Made by a program: the position numbers and the translations under genes
Source of the DNA: Mesostigma viride
Taxonomy: Eukaryota; Streptophyta; Mesostigmatophyceae; Mesostigmatales; Mesostigmataceae
Reading direction: 5' to 3'
DNA length: 64,000 nucleotides
Assembly (NCBI GenBank): GCA_009746045.1
Contig: RPFO01000059.1
Coordinates: forward strand, 2,519,068-2,583,067
Notes under the pieces: generated by a model
What the model was told of the DNA's origin: nothing
The model's database searches: none
Seen by the model: the letters and a program-made list of their open reading frames with translations, nothing else
Shown: one piece after another, positions 33,797 to 45,543 of the stretch
Position numbering within the stretch: the first letter of the stretch is position 1
How the letters are laid out: the number at the start of each line of letters is the position of its first letter

Positions 33797-35460
33797 CGTG
33801 CTTCGTGCATCGCGACTCAGGGCCTGACAAGCTGCGGCCGAGACCAATGCCGAACACACCCATGCTCAGAGCACATTGCGGATGCCAGGCACACCGCGTT
33901 TGCCATGGAACACATGGGTAGACGCTTCGTAAACGTGACAACGAATGACCCGCTGAGATCCCCACACTTGCAAGCGCACGGGAAAGGCGGCACACTTACG
34001 TTTCATAGATTAGCCGGGGCGAGATAGTAGCTCGTTTGCCTAGCCGTCATTAAGCCTATAGGCGTTCCAAGAAACGCATGAAATTTCTCTACCAGTACCG
34101 GTGGCGCACTATCGGTCTATGATCGCAGAAACTTCTCTTGAAGGGGCCTTACACTGTCGTGCATGTAACCACGGAGCTTGAATGGTGGCATGACAACGAA
34201 AGAAAGTTTTCCTTAAGCCCGACCTCCCCTCCCGCATTCCACTGGTGATATTACAGCTGTTATAATTCCTGGAGCTAAAAACATGCGGAAAACATGCTGG
34301 GCGAGTCCTGTCAAAATTAAAAACCAACAGACTTAATTGACAGCGCCGTTTAAACGACAGCAAGAGCTTCCATGCCATCGAACACTGCCCGAGGTTGGTC
34401 TAATTTAAAGACTAAGCCTGCCGTCTCAGAAAAAAATGTTCTATGCTCGGAGTCCACGGAATCAGGAAGTCGGCCCGCAGGTGCCGTACAGATCCGGTAG
34501 TGACTCGTGAAGTGAAAGATTTGGGCAGATTTGGGCAGATCGGGTTTGGTCGATCCGGTCCTGGATCAGTCCGTACGCTGAAATTTGCGCGCCGTCCGTT
34601 GTACTTGAATTTTCAAGGGAAACGAATGTTGCCTCTTTCGGTAATGCAATTGAAAAATTCCCCATGCCCCCGTTCCACCCCCATGCCGACATCGACCGGC
34701 GGCAGTCGACGGATACACACATGGTGGTGCCGGCATCTCGGGCCAGAAAGACAGACTTTAGTTCGCAGCAACATCCGCAACACCCACTCAACGCATGCTG
34801 GATTACCTCCGCCTCTGCGTTGCATAATTAATTAATTAATTAATTAGACTCGTGCTCCCGTTGGGGAGTCACGGAGCACTAACCCCGAGGATTAATTAAT
34901 TAATTAATAGACACGTGACTGCGTCACGTGAGCATAAGTTCTCAGCTAGTGGGAGGGGAACATGGGATGGAATGGATGGTATAAGCTATCTAGGTCCTAG
35001 TTACAGGGGTGTGGGCACCGCGGCCCGAATCGCTATGAATGCCATACTTGGTCACACGCGGAGCCCCCACAGGCTTGGGGGTGGTCTCCTTCATCACTAC
35101 TTGCCATCTATCCTTGCGCACCATCTGCCTCCATATTACAGACAAACCAGGAGGCTGCCCGGGGGTGAGCCCGTCACGTCTAGTGTAGCACATGTCCATG
35201 CCGAGTCTATCACGAAAAGTCCACGGACCCCGAGGATGGATGGATGCAAACAGTCCTACCGGTCTAATCTATCTACAACATCTATCTACAACATCTATCT
35301 ACAATATCAAAAGCCAACTAGTCTAAGCTCGCTACCCTAGGGGACCTGTCTGGCGTGCTTCCCCGTATTTTCTGATTTGGCACGCCGCAAAGGTGAAAAC
35401 CATTTGCGTTCAGTGCCGGTCCGCGGAAAACGCGGAAAAACGCGATCTGCAAATGAATCC
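33450..35460. other. Intergenic DNA with simple repeats
   Basis: Contains (CA)n at about 33772-33796 and, at 34826-34912, (AATT)n runs flanking a hairpin-forming GTGCTCCCGTT...ACGGAGCAC. No gene recognised. Confidence 0.4.
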
Positions 35461-35513
35461 GACCGGAATCGAACTGGGGACCTCTCGCACCAACCTTCGC
35501 TGACTATAGGACG
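35461..35513 (-). other. tRNA-like fragment (possible SINE head)
   Basis: On the minus strand, GTCCTATAGTCAGCG is followed about 20 bp later by a B-box-like CCCCAGTTCGATTCCGG. The T-arm sequence is convincing, but the A-to-B spacing is too short for an intact tRNA and no full cloverleaf forms. I infer a decayed tRNA or a tRNA-derived SINE. Confidence 0.35.
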
Positions 35514-35777
35514 GACGTCTCCGGATCCTAGGGCATCGCCAACTTACACCTACAGTCATCCGCAAAAGTTCTCCTTTCCGGGGAGTGATGCAAGCCTTTC
35601 GGATTTGGTACTAGATAAATCATTCGAGATCTGTGTGTGTAGGAGTACTACACACGTGTCTGCACGCGTGCTTCCCCGTATGTTTGCACTCGCGGCCGCT
35701 TCCCCACGGGGGGGGGCTCGTTGTCCTCTATGACCTGGGCCCACTTGGCATTGTCCATCGTCTTCTTCCAAATCACC

Positions 35778-35811
35778 AGGAATATGGGAGGCCTAGGCCC
35801 CCCATATTCCT
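35778..35811. repeat. 34-bp near-perfect palindrome
   Basis: AGGAATATGGG and its inverse flank GGCCTAGGCC; one mismatched pair. Confidence 0.7.
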
Positions 35812-36041
35812 CATTCTAGCTGCTCTTTGAAAGTGCGGGCCTTGCGGCAGCGAGCATTGCTGGGCCCGGCCCACGTAAGGAGGTGCCGGCCAGGCTGAGC
35901 TGGGCGCAGCCCCGCGGGGGGGCCACGTGAGGTGTCTAACTGGTTGGTGCGAGCTAAGTGCCCTACTAGCTGCAGGCGCCGCTGGCATGCAGCTTTGGGT
36001 TAATGGTGCTGGTGATATATGGCATGCCGAGGTACAGGTCC

Positions 36042-37560
36042 TTATTGCTGAACATTAACAGCATAGCCCACTCGGAAAATGGATCTCAGCATGTTGGTGA
36101 CCGCGCCGTCCAGCTTGCAGGCCAGGTCGGCGGTGAGGGTCCACGTCTCGGCCCCGTACGTAAGAACAGGGAGGACGAGGACCTCCAGGTCCTGTTTCTC
36201 GATCTTGCCCAGGGGCTTGCGCCACAGGGCCCGGTATTGGCGTAAAGCGTGCATGCCAGGCGAGGGAGATGCGGTGGTCCACATCAGCCTCGCATCTGGG
36301 GAGGAGGCCAGCTGCCCAGCAACTTGACGCGGTCCCGACACAGGACTCGAGAGCCGTCAAGGAGAAAGAGGGCGGGCGGTGGCTGAGTGAGCCCAATTGC
36401 CAGAGCCTCTGTCTTCTTGCTGACCTCAAGCCCCACTGCGCGGGCCTCTGATTGCCAGGCAGTCAAGCCACGTCTGCACGTGCTCAGTGTCCTCGAAGAG
36501 GGTGGTGTCGTCTGCATAGATGATGTCTGCCAGCCGAATCTCCGTTTCCGCCCCGCCATGCCAGAAACGGTTCTCGGCCTGCACTCCTGGTTCCCTACCC
36601 ACGATGCGGGCAAATCGCTTGCGCGCCTGAATCATTACGTATTCGACCACAATCATGAACAGGTAGGGCGACATCACGCAGCCCTGCCACACACCCTTCT
36701 GTAAAGAGCATGGTGGCGTGGTCCCGTAGGAAGTGCGCACCGAAGCACTTGGTGGACCCTTCATACAGGTTGCGCATGACAGCAATAAGGGGGCGGGGAA
36801 TCCGGAACAGAGCGAGGATGGCACAGGGCAGGCCAGAAAACCGAATTGAAGGCTTTGATGAAGTCCACCAGCACGAGGTGCAGAGGGGACAGTCTCACCA
36901 GGCTGAAGGCGTTGCAGTTCTTCCACAAGGCGGCGAGTAGCGAAGAGCGCCTCATGCAGTGTACTGTGTAGCGACCTGAACTGACGGAAGCCGTGCTGAG
37001 TCCAGAGTCTCGCTGAGGTCAGTGGCCGTCCTGGGCCGTGCGCAGGCGGTTCAGGATGTCATCTCAGAGCCGCATGAGATTAGCTTGAGCCGGGGGCACT
37101 TTGGATGCACACCCCTCTGTTGTTACCGGGGTCGGCTGGCGACCCCTTGTTCTTGTACAGCATCGTGCGAAAACTGTGTTGCCAGGCCACTGGGGGCGGT
37201 TGCGACGCCAGCAGAATGCGGTTGCAGATATCCTGGAAGAGCAGCATGACACCAATGTCCTCGAACTCTGCTGCAAGTTTCACGACCGCGGCCGGAATCT
37301 CGTCGGAGCCGGTGGCGGCGTCGTAACGCAGACGGACCGCCTCCGTGCGCTGCATAGTCATCCCCGAATACCCAGAGCAGGCGGCAGGCTCGCATCCTAC
37401 GCTTGCAGGACAAGGTAAATGCGATGAAAAGCGCTTTTCCCCGGGCCATTCCGGCCACCCCCAACGTTTCATCTTCATCTCCGCCAACGTTTCATCTCCA
37501 TCTCCGCCACCTTCCGCTGCATCCACCGCCATCTCCACTCCATGTTTTTCCCTGTTGGGC
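36042..37560 (-). pseudogene. LINE reverse transcriptase, frameshifted
   Basis: Read 3' to 5' on the plus coordinates, three frames carry the ordered motifs of a non-LTR RT: AATGSDEIPAAVVK and MLYKNKGSPADPGNNRG (37080-37580), VDFIKAFNSV (36761-36955), the catalytic IIYADDTTLFED (about 36470-36510), and the C-terminal PVLTYGAETWTLTADL (about 36120-36180). Frames change at least twice, so it is dead. An (AATT)n tract with the GTGCTCCCGTTG...CACGGAGCAC motif lies just upstream (37579-37660). Confidence 0.8.
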
Positions 37561-37578
37561 CAGCAGGCGACACACAAC

Positions 37579-37660
37579 AATTAATTAATTAATGAATGAA
37601 TTTATGAATTAATTAATTAATTAACTAAACTCGTGCTCCCGTTGTCACGGAGCACCGAAG
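37579..37660 (+). repeat. (AATT)n tract with hairpin motif
   Basis: AATTAATTAATT blocks are followed by ACTCGTGCTCCCGTTGTCACGGAGCAC. The same arrangement occurs at 34826-34912, so this is a short dispersed repeat or element end. Confidence 0.6.
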
Positions 37661-37818
37661 TGCTTTTAATCCCTGTATGTGCGCAACAGGAAGAAAGGGC
37701 AGAGACCCCCTTTCTCCTTCATGCCTAAGGCATGCCATGAGCAGCAATCGGACACGATAAACGGTCCGGCAAGGTCTGTGGGTGCAATAAGACCCGCGTG
37801 AACACATTAAAAAAACGA

Positions 37819-37851
37819 GGAGCGTGGGCAAGGATTCCTTGCCCACGCTCC
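37819..37851. repeat. 33-bp perfect inverted repeat
   Basis: Two 16-bp arms (GGAGCGTGGGCAAGGA and its complement) around one base. It would form a strong hairpin in either transcript; function unknown. Confidence 0.8.
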
Positions 37852-38044
37852 AAGCTGAGCATACATGTAGCCAGGACGTAGCCATGGCTGGCTGTACAAA
37901 GGCTACTAAGCTACTAAGGCTAGGGCCGGTTGTGTACCGTGCGTTAGCGGTGCACGTGACTAGGTATGGTTGCAAGGCTAGGCAAATATTCTAGGCATGG
38001 CTGCCATGGTGGCAGTGACTACCGATGATTAGCTAGGGCTAGAT

Positions 38045-38315
38045 TCTAGCCGCCGGGCCCGCAGGGGGCCGGTCCACATCTTGTGGTTGATCATCAGGTC
38101 CCCGCCCCTCCAGTACACCTTGGGCTTCTGGGGGTCCTGCTCGTGGCGGAGGTATTCCGGCCACAGGTCGCGTCGCTGCTGCTGCTGAGCGGGGGTCAGG
38201 TCGTCGTGACCAGCGTCCAGTTGAGGTCGTGCACTTGCGACGATCGAGAAAGGAACCGCTGCTTGTCCTCAGGGGAGGGGAAGTTGAGCAGGACTGGTGG
38301 GGGAGCCGCCTTGTC
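38045..38315 (-). pseudogene. Probable LINE ORF1 C-terminal fragment
   Basis: The frame has LNFPSPEDKQRFLSRSS and, after a one-base shift, DDLTPAQQQQRRDLWPEY, KVYWRGGDLMIN and a terminal TGP. Arg-rich helix followed by a short W-R-G-x-x-L-x-I strand is the pattern of LINE ORF1 C-termini. It is in the same orientation as the RT at 36042-37560 and may belong with it. Confidence 0.4.
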
Positions 38316-38879
38316 CCGTGAGTGGGGAAGGCGGTGGCACCCACGCCAGTTCTACCGGCCTCACCTACCAGGCCCATGAGGGTAATTAAGGAGTGACACT
38401 GGCCCTCGCCATGCACATATTAAACGCAAGGACATTACTGGCAGATAGCGACCATAGCTACCGGGTAGATGAGCTCGTTGCTTTTAGAATTCAAAAACGT
38501 GTGTCTATTCTAGTCTAGGCGTCCAGGACTGGCATCGTCGTTCGGTGCCTCCTGGCGCGCCAGGTGCGGTGCTTATACTGAACTTACCTAGCTGGCCGGC
38601 AGTTGGCGTTTTCAGTTACTCTGCTGGCAGTGGGACGCCAGGCCAAGGTGGCGTCGGCCTTTTGTGCTCGCCACTGGCAGCAAGCTCTATGTAGCCTTGA
38701 CTGAGGCTAGCTTAAGCTTAGGTAAGCGTGCTGAGCACGTCGCTTCAGATTTAAACCCCACGCTTTCTTATATGGTAGCACATTTCACCTCCGTCGAGGG
38801 GCGGTCGATCCAAGCACCACCTCGATCGATCAGTGACGGTTGGGGTGGGTTACGCTCGCTCCCCATATACGGGTTTACC

Positions 38880-39420
38880 ACAGGTTGAACGCCGGCGCCA
38901 GAAGTTCTTTGAGGACTTGCATGACCTGGAGGGGGCCAGCCCAATTGCAGCTCGCCACTTCTTGGTAATGCTGCTAGACGCCAATGCCACATGCACTCGA
39001 CCACGCCGAGCACTGCCGGCTGGCGCCGGCATGCATGCGCCTACCGACACGGTCGCTAAGGACAACTGTCACGTACCCCCTTGTTTTCGGCCTTTTTGCT
39101 GGATCGATAGCGGGATGGTTGCTGTCAACTGCCACTTCGAACGTCCCTCACAGGACTTGGTCACTTTTCGGGGCCCTAGCAACCGTCAGGCCTGTCCGGC
39201 TGGAATACACGGGCGGTACGGCAGCCCAGGTGCGCTTCGGTAATTCTGGATGACCCGAGTGTTTCGGACCCGCCGGCTCACGGTGTGCCGTCTGACCATG
39301 CACCAGTTGCATGGTGCGTGCAACCATTCGACGGCTCGATCTGGTTCCAGGCCCCCAAGCGCCACGCCCAAGCGGTCTGCCCTGACTGGACTGCGCTAGC
39401 CGCTACGCCCGGTCCGGGGA
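38880..39420 (+). pseudogene. Probable LINE endonuclease fragment
   Basis: FLVMLLDANAT resembles the GDxNA segment and VPSDHAPVAW the terminal S-D-H motif of APE-type LINE endonucleases. They sit about 110 residues apart in different frames. Opposite in orientation to the neighbouring RT, so a separate insertion. Confidence 0.45.
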
Positions 39421-39740
39421 GCCGGATCCCGAGGACTGGACGGACGCTGACCACGAGCGAAACCGGTGCCGGCGGGCGTACCTGGAGCTAGGCCCTTACT
39501 GTAATAGGGGCTCAGGCTGACGTCGACGCCGCTGCCGGCCCACTGGGGTGCTTCCAACGCCGCCATTTTTGCGGGCTTTGCGACCCGCGCCCGGCCGGCC
39601 GCTGCTGGCGGCCCGGCACCTGCCGGCCTGCATGCCCCGCCGCCGACCCAGCCTGCTCTACCGGCAGGACCCCGAGGTCCTGGCCGCCCGGCACCGCGCC
39701 TCAAGCATAACTGGGACCCGCTGCTGAAACCGGTGGTTAA

Positions 39741-41484
39741 CCAGTGTTTTTTTACAACGCGATACATCGCGTTGTAGGGTTAGAACGCGATGTATCGCGT
39801 TGTAATCTGACACGTGGCAAACCTATTAAACATGCGATTTTTGGTCTGAAACTTTCAACATAGGTCAGAAACATCTCATAGAATTCAAGAAAAAATCCTG
39901 GTATTTTTGGTATTTTTTTTGTGACAGCTGCAAACAAATATGTACCACTGAAATCAGGCATTTTCGCGGGACGAAGGTGAAGACGACGGCGATGGCGGCA
40001 GGTAGATCTCGCCAGTTTTCGCGCGAATTTCAGTGGCTGTTGGGTGGCACGACCATGATGATGCGTTCAAAGGTTGATAATTAGGTTTCTACGAGTTTGT
40101 TGAGGTACTGGGGCAAAGGAAACGTAGTTTTTTCCAGTTTCTCACCCAACTTTCATGCGGAAACCCTGGAAACCGGCATACATATTATTACGTCAAGACT
40201 CGGGTCTGCTGCGGCACCATGATTGGTATTTCCATGGTGTTTCGACTTCTTAACACATGTTTATTCATTCCGAACGCCCGGACTCTCGGCTAAACCGAGA
40301 TTTGTGCAGACTTTTATTGGGTAGCTCCGGGCATGATGGTGCCTGCACATAGCGTAAGGCGTGACCGTGGCTATTGCTACGGTAATAATGCTGTATTTTC
40401 CTGGAAATGGCCTCTACCACCGGCTCAATAGTGCTTGCAAGCGTAAGTATATCGTGTTTCTACCTAGTAGTTTCTGCCAGTTTTCCACTTATTTCTGCCG
40501 ACCTCTGCCCAGCCTCTCTAAGACCGCCATCCTACTCGACGTTGCTTGCATGTCAGCCATAGCAGGTTGCAGTTGTGCAGTATTTAGGTGCTGTATACGT
40601 CGTCAAGCCGTGCATAAATCGTGAGGATTGGATGTTGATGGTTTATACTGCGTTGATTGTGCAAGAAGATCAGCTAGGTGCCCATAATCATGGTGTATAA
40701 TCATGTGTTGTTAGCATCTTGCCACCATTTGCTAGCATGCATTCCAGCGTCATCTTTGCCTGCATGTAAGCTCATGGATCACTCAACCTATCCAAGCCTT
40801 GCATTACACGTGCCTCTTTCTTTTTAGTATTGCACGCGTTATGGAATGAAAACCCAGCACCTCCGTTCCCACGAGGCATGTGCTCAACACGTTGTGAGAG
40901 TGGATGATGCTTTGGCTATGGCTGCCTGATTCAGTCATATTAGGTCATCCAGTCATGATGTTTGATGCATGTTTGATGCTGTATAACTTATACAACACCT
41001 ATTTTCAACGTTTTGACCCTCCAAGCTCACTATGGCCCCGTTTATGGGGCTCGTGTCGTTGCGTCATGTTGTGAAGGGCTCTCATTTTACCCACTGCGTT
41101 GTACTGCGTTGTAATTGTGATGCTAATGAAAAATAGCTCCAGTGGCCCAATGGGCCTGAGTTTTGTTTCACAGAGCCTGCATATGTTGCCCATAGCTCGT
41201 GCAAGAAGCCAGATTTTTTTCATGAACCATTTGTGAATAAGCACATGACTTGTGACCTAGGGTCAAGAAATCGCGGTCATGGTCAGACCCCCCTGTATTC
41301 AAACCAGTGTATCTCTCTAATGAATTCGCATTTTGTAGGTCTGAGTAGCTCAAAAAATCCTTTGATTTATGGGCTTTCAGGAAAGTGTACACATGACCAT
41401 GAAAAAAAATTTCCCTTAGGTGCTATACGCATTCTAAAAAAAGCTTACAACGCGATATATCGCGTTCTAATTAAAAAAAACACG
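39741..41484. mobile_element. Probable inverted-repeat DNA element (~1.74 kb)
   Basis: The left end reads CCAGTGTTTTTTTACAACGCGAT and the right end, inverted, CGTGTTTTTTTTAATTAGAACGCGAT. Inside both lie palindromes of the type ACAACGCGATACATCGCGTTGT (39754, 39784, 41447). GGTTAA occurs at both outer borders (39735-39740 and 41485-41490) and may be a target duplication. No transposase frame is present. Family not assigned. Confidence 0.5.
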
Positions 41485-42168
41485 GGTTAATAACCCTTGG
41501 ATGGTGTCTAACTCGTTCCTAAAAGTAGTTACCAGTTGCACTTTGCACTATAAAGTCCACAAACCAACCTATAATAACAATTTTACTATCCATATTGGGA
41601 CCAAAGCACACACATATATTGAGTTACTTGGGGGTCATGTTGGTGGTCATGTTGCAATGTCCTATGGGTACATTTTAAGGACCCCCCCAGGGGGGTCCGC
41701 TGGGTGCGAGACATTATACACCTAAAATGCATTTTATGTGGTTTAAACAGCTTTATTGGACCTGGCCTTGGAAAGGCAGTTAAATTGGTAGCCATTTATG
41801 GCTTCTGAACACTCACATCACTGGTTGTCCCAGGGACCCAGCTGTACTATCTAAAAATAACTGGAAGATGACTAGCTAAAAATGAGTGGCAGCTGTGCAC
41901 CAGGGTACCCCCCTGTACTGTAACCGTTAATTAGTCCCTGCAAACTTGGTCTGAACATAGTGATGTCCGGTATCAGGGTGTACTACACATCTAGCTCTAG
42001 CAGCAGACCTAAAAATATCACGGAAATATCGACTGGCATTCGCGCCAGCTCGGCTCTAAAACTGGTTACGATTTGTAGTTACGAGTAAAACTGGTAACTA
42101 GAAGTAGGTACCAGTACCATCCAAGGGTACTGGTAAGGCCGCCCTTGTGTGGAGGCCTATACCGCGCC
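41485..42168. other. Intergenic DNA left of the retrotransposon nest
   Basis: No gene. A short palindrome GGACCCCCCCAGGGGGGTCC lies at about 41679-41698. Confidence 0.4.
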
Positions 42169-42671
42169 AGTTGCAATCTGTTGCATGACCGAAATGCGTG
42201 TATAAACTGGTGCATGCATAATGGAATGTAAATCTGTGAAACAATACTCACAATTGCTGCACACAGCTTGTGTGCATGACCATGGTGGCAGTATATAGCC
42301 AAGTTGATGCATTATAATTAGTGGTCACGCTGACTGTCGAGCACTGACTGTCGGTCAGGCTGTTGAAGTCGTGCCAAGGATTGATAAGATAAAACACCCC
42401 TTCAGCGGGCAGAAAAATACGGCAATATTCCCTGCTAATGGATATTTGTAAATGGCTCTAGAAGCGTCTAGAAGCATTGTGCAACGCTGGCGTAACGCTA
42501 GTTCAGTGTGCCTCTTGGACATCGCTAATGCACATGAAATGTGATTGGTGCAATGTCGATAAGGCCTATCGCAATCTTGGGTTTGCACACATGACTTGTA
42601 AACATATAAATTGATAATAAACCCAGGCACTGAGTGCCGCATTCTTGCAAACATCATTCTCATTCTCAACT
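42169..42671 (+). repeat. 5' LTR of the Copia-like element
   Basis: 503 bp; repeated at 62001-62505. TATAAA at 42605-42610 and AATAAA at about 42616 lie near its end. Confidence 0.9.
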
Positions 42672-42695
42672 CGTACTCAAAAGCTGCTATTTACA

Positions 42696-43640
42696 ATGGC
42701 TCGCGGCTCCCGTTCCGACACGGACGCCATTCAGTTGACTGGCGATGGTGCCGATGCTTACAAGGAGCTGCGACAGCACGAACTGGTGGTTCGCATGCTG
42801 CCAGAGCCGTTGGCCGACAAGGCTACGGACAAGGAAAACCGTGACTTTGTCTGGGCAATCAAGGCCTGGGAGGAGAAAGTCCGCACGGTAGTGAAGACTC
42901 CCGCGCAGATTTTTCGGATCTTGCGGGGGGCTCCACTGGCCAGCAAAGGGCCGCAGGCGGTGCGGGACCTGATTCGGATCGCCCAGGAGAAGGCATGGGA
43001 CTGGAATCAGTTCCTTGAGCGGCTCACTGAGCTTCTCGCGCCGACAGGGCTGGTGAAGTCCATCAAGGACGTCATGCAGATTCTGACGTTCGAAGTGTCA
43101 GGTGACACTGCCAAGGCCACGCTGGCCTTCGAGCGGATGCTAGTCGCTAGAAGAAACCAATCTAAAATTTGCTGATGATTTTTCGGTGGTCCTGTTCTTG
43201 GGCAAGGCCCTTGGCAGCGGTGCTATGTCAGAAAGCACCGTGCAGAGTCTGGCGTCCGTCCTGACCAAGGAGAAGCTGGCAAGCAAGGCTGCTGCTTTCG
43301 CCTGCATCCGCGAGATCATGGCGCTCGGTGGCGCTGCTCAGGAGCTGGCCGGCAAGGGTGCCGTGAAGCCGACGCCAGCAGTCAATGCCGATGGCCCTGC
43401 CATCAGGGCCGTTTTGTGCGCCGGTGACGGGCGCCTGAAGTGTCCTCGCTGCCAGGGGACTGGTCAGTGGTCACACCCGCGAGACCTGCAAGGCCAACAA
43501 GGCTTTCCCGTTGGGGACGAACCTGTGTGGCAAGTGCCACAAGCCAGGGCACGAGGCCCGGTTTCGCAAGTCGCGGACTGCTGCATGCCAACCAGGCGGA
43601 CAATGTTGGCAAGGCTGGGCCTATTAGGCGCCAGCGGTTC
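42696..43640 (+). pseudogene. Gag of the Copia-like element (frameshifted)
   Basis: Starts MARGSRSDTDAIQLTGDGAD at 42696, just after the LTR; the frame stops at 43175 and continues in another frame from 43180. The N-terminal part is the UBN2/Copia-type gag helical domain. Two zinc-knuckle-like clusters, CPRCQGTG and CGKCHKPGHEARF, follow at about 43440-43570 in shifting frames. Packages the element RNA in a functional relative; dead here. Confidence 0.7.
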
Positions 43641-43642
43641 AC

Positions 43643-45145
43643 GTGGGTGCGCAATGCTCAGGAAAACTGAAGGCCCCAGGGCAGGACAGCGCTATGGAGC
43701 ATAGGAGGCTCCTGGCAGTAGACGATGTAGGCAGTTTTATGGCCGATGCTGCGGATGTTAAGGCAATATCAAACTTGATCAATACAGATCCAATTTTCAA
43801 GTATGCCTGTGCGTCTCGGTTTCACATCTTCTTTGGCCATGGAACAAACGCTTACAAGTTTGCTAGGGCTTTTGGTGGGGCGCCAATGCTGGAAGCATGT
43901 CGTGAGTGTTACGAAAATTGTCCACAATGTCAATCGTCGGGCCCCAAGCCTCCTCGCCACCATGTAAAGCATCCACCTGCGAGAAAGGGGGAAATCGTAG
44001 GTGATGTGCTGTTCTGGGCACACATGCCATACTTTATTGCAATAGATAGATATGCTCACAACGTAGCTGTAGTTCCTTTGCGTCATATGGAAGCCGCCGA
44101 CCTGGCAGAAGCCATTGATGTCTCTTCGTCCTTTTTCTCACCACTCGAGTCAATACAGATGGACAGGCAGTTCGCGTGTCTAGAGGGCCAGCCTGGATTT
44201 GAATGCCTCAAGACAGTTGGGCGTGAGGACCACACTGGTCAGGGTATAGTGGAGCGTGCCGTGCAAGAATTCAAGCAAGCTGCACGGAGACAAGGTGATG
44301 CATCCCTTTCAGCATACGCAGCCCGCCTCATGTGGGCGTTGCGGATTTGTGCATGCCTTAATCGGCGTGTGTTGTTGTCCATTCCTTCTCGCAATGTGGT
44401 GATAACAGCTGAGGGATTGCAGCACGGCCACTACCCACCAGAGATAGAAGAGGAGTGGGCACGCCATTTGCAGGGTAGATTTGCCAACCTGGTACGAAGG
44501 GATACACGTAGGCCGGTTACCGCCTATAGTGTAGGAGACCTGGTTTGGGTGCATAAAGAGGGCCCCTTTGGAAAGAGGGGACAGTGGAATGGTCCAGCCA
44601 CGGTAGTGTCCGTGGATGGGAGTGTGCGCAAGGCCGTTGTTTCCTTGCAGGACAAGCAACACCACATCCCGTGGAGCAAGCTCAAGCACTATCAACCGAA
44701 CACAAGTGCGTGGGAGCGCCTTCTGCACTACTACGAGGACGCGGACAACTTCTTGCGGCCTCCACCAGGTGACGTGATTGCCCCTCTTTTACCCATGCCT
44801 GCCTCTGACCCTATGCAAATGTCTGCCGAAGCTCGGGAGGTAGAGGACGATGAGCATGTTGAGGAGGACGGTGATCTGGTGGCACTTGCTGCAGATGTGC
44901 AGAGCTTAGCTCGCGAGCCCCCTGCTGACCTGCGCGAGGGTAGTAGGGAGGGCATTACCCCTGCCGTTAGCCAGGGTCCGGCTGCCGTTAGTCAGCCTCG
45001 CCGGGGTGGTGGGTTGCTCAGCAAGATTGTTCTAGGGCTGCGCCGGGACAATAACATGGGGTTAGGCTCCCTTCGCCGCCCACCACAGACTGCAGGCGTC
45101 CCCCTCAGCTGGGCCCGAGCACTGCAGTCATCTCTTCCTTGTTAA
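43643..45145 (+). CDS. Integrase polyprotein part of the Copia-like element
   Basis: A 500-residue open frame. It shows the zinc-binding GHGTNAYKFARAFGG with CRECYENCPQC, then the core: a first Asp in IAIDRYAH, ESIQMDRQF in the position of the second Asp, and HTGQGIVERAVQEFK with the Glu. A C-terminal GDLVWVHKEGPFG and WNGPATVVSVDG resembles a GPY/F module. The tail is acidic and disordered. Integrase joins element DNA to the genome. Unusually, no protease lies between the gag knuckles and this domain. Confidence 0.75.
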   Translation: MGAQCSGKLKAPGQDSAMEHRRLLAVDDVGSFMADAADVKAISNLINTDPIFKYACASRFHIFFGHGTNAYKFARAFGGAPMLEACRECYENCPQCQSSGPKPPRHHVKHPPARKGEIVGDVLFWAHMPYFIAIDRYAHNVAVVPLRHMEAADLAEAIDVSSSFFSPLESIQMDRQFACLEGQPGFECLKTVGREDHTGQGIVERAVQEFKQAARRQGDASLSAYAARLMWALRICACLNRRVLLSIPSRNVVITAEGLQHGHYPPEIEEEWARHLQGRFANLVRRDTRRPVTAYSVGDLVWVHKEGPFGKRGQWNGPATVVSVDGSVRKAVVSLQDKQHHIPWSKLKHYQPNTSAWERLLHYYEDADNFLRPPPGDVIAPLLPMPASDPMQMSAEAREVEDDEHVEEDGDLVALAADVQSLAREPPADLREGSREGITPAVSQGPAAVSQPRRGGGLLSKIVLGLRRDNNMGLGSLRRPPQTAGVPLSWARALQSSLPC

Positions 45146-45543
45146 CCGCTAGGGCGCTGAATTGTGGGCTCCTCATTGATACCCAGGCCCAGGTCTCTAT
45201 TATCGGGGCCAATTGTGTAGACTTTCTTTTGCTGCCCTCTCATTGGACTCAGGTCGCTGATTTTGCTAGGTCAGGGTCCTACAAGGTCCTGGGGGAATTT
45301 CCCTTAACCATACTCGGCGCAGACACGCCCATGTGTGTGGTAGAGGGGTATGATGGGCCCGCCTTATTAGGGCAGCCGTTCTTGACGCTACCCGGGGTTA
45401 CAGTGAGCAGCACACAGCTGTCCCGAGCGGGGTTTGGCTGCATGCGATTGAATAATTTTTCCCTCGATGTCGCTGCTCGGGGTCTCTCATTGCCTATGGT
45501 CGCTGCCATGAAAGGGGTAGTAGAGTACAAGGATTCTGAATAG
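45139..45543 (+). CDS. Retropepsin-like domain downstream of integrase
   Basis: 134-residue frame overlapping the integrase frame by 7 nt. LLIDTQAQVSIIGANCV aligns with the D-(S/T)-G-A active-site strand but has Gln in place of the Gly; PALLGQPFL matches the I-L-G strand near the end of retropepsins. The fold looks complete, but the altered active site makes activity doubtful. Confidence 0.6.
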   Translation: MLTARALNCGLLIDTQAQVSIIGANCVDFLLLPSHWTQVADFARSGSYKVLGEFPLTILGADTPMCVVEGYDGPALLGQPFLTLPGVTVSSTQLSRAGFGCMRLNNFSLDVAARGLSLPMVAAMKGVVEYKDSE

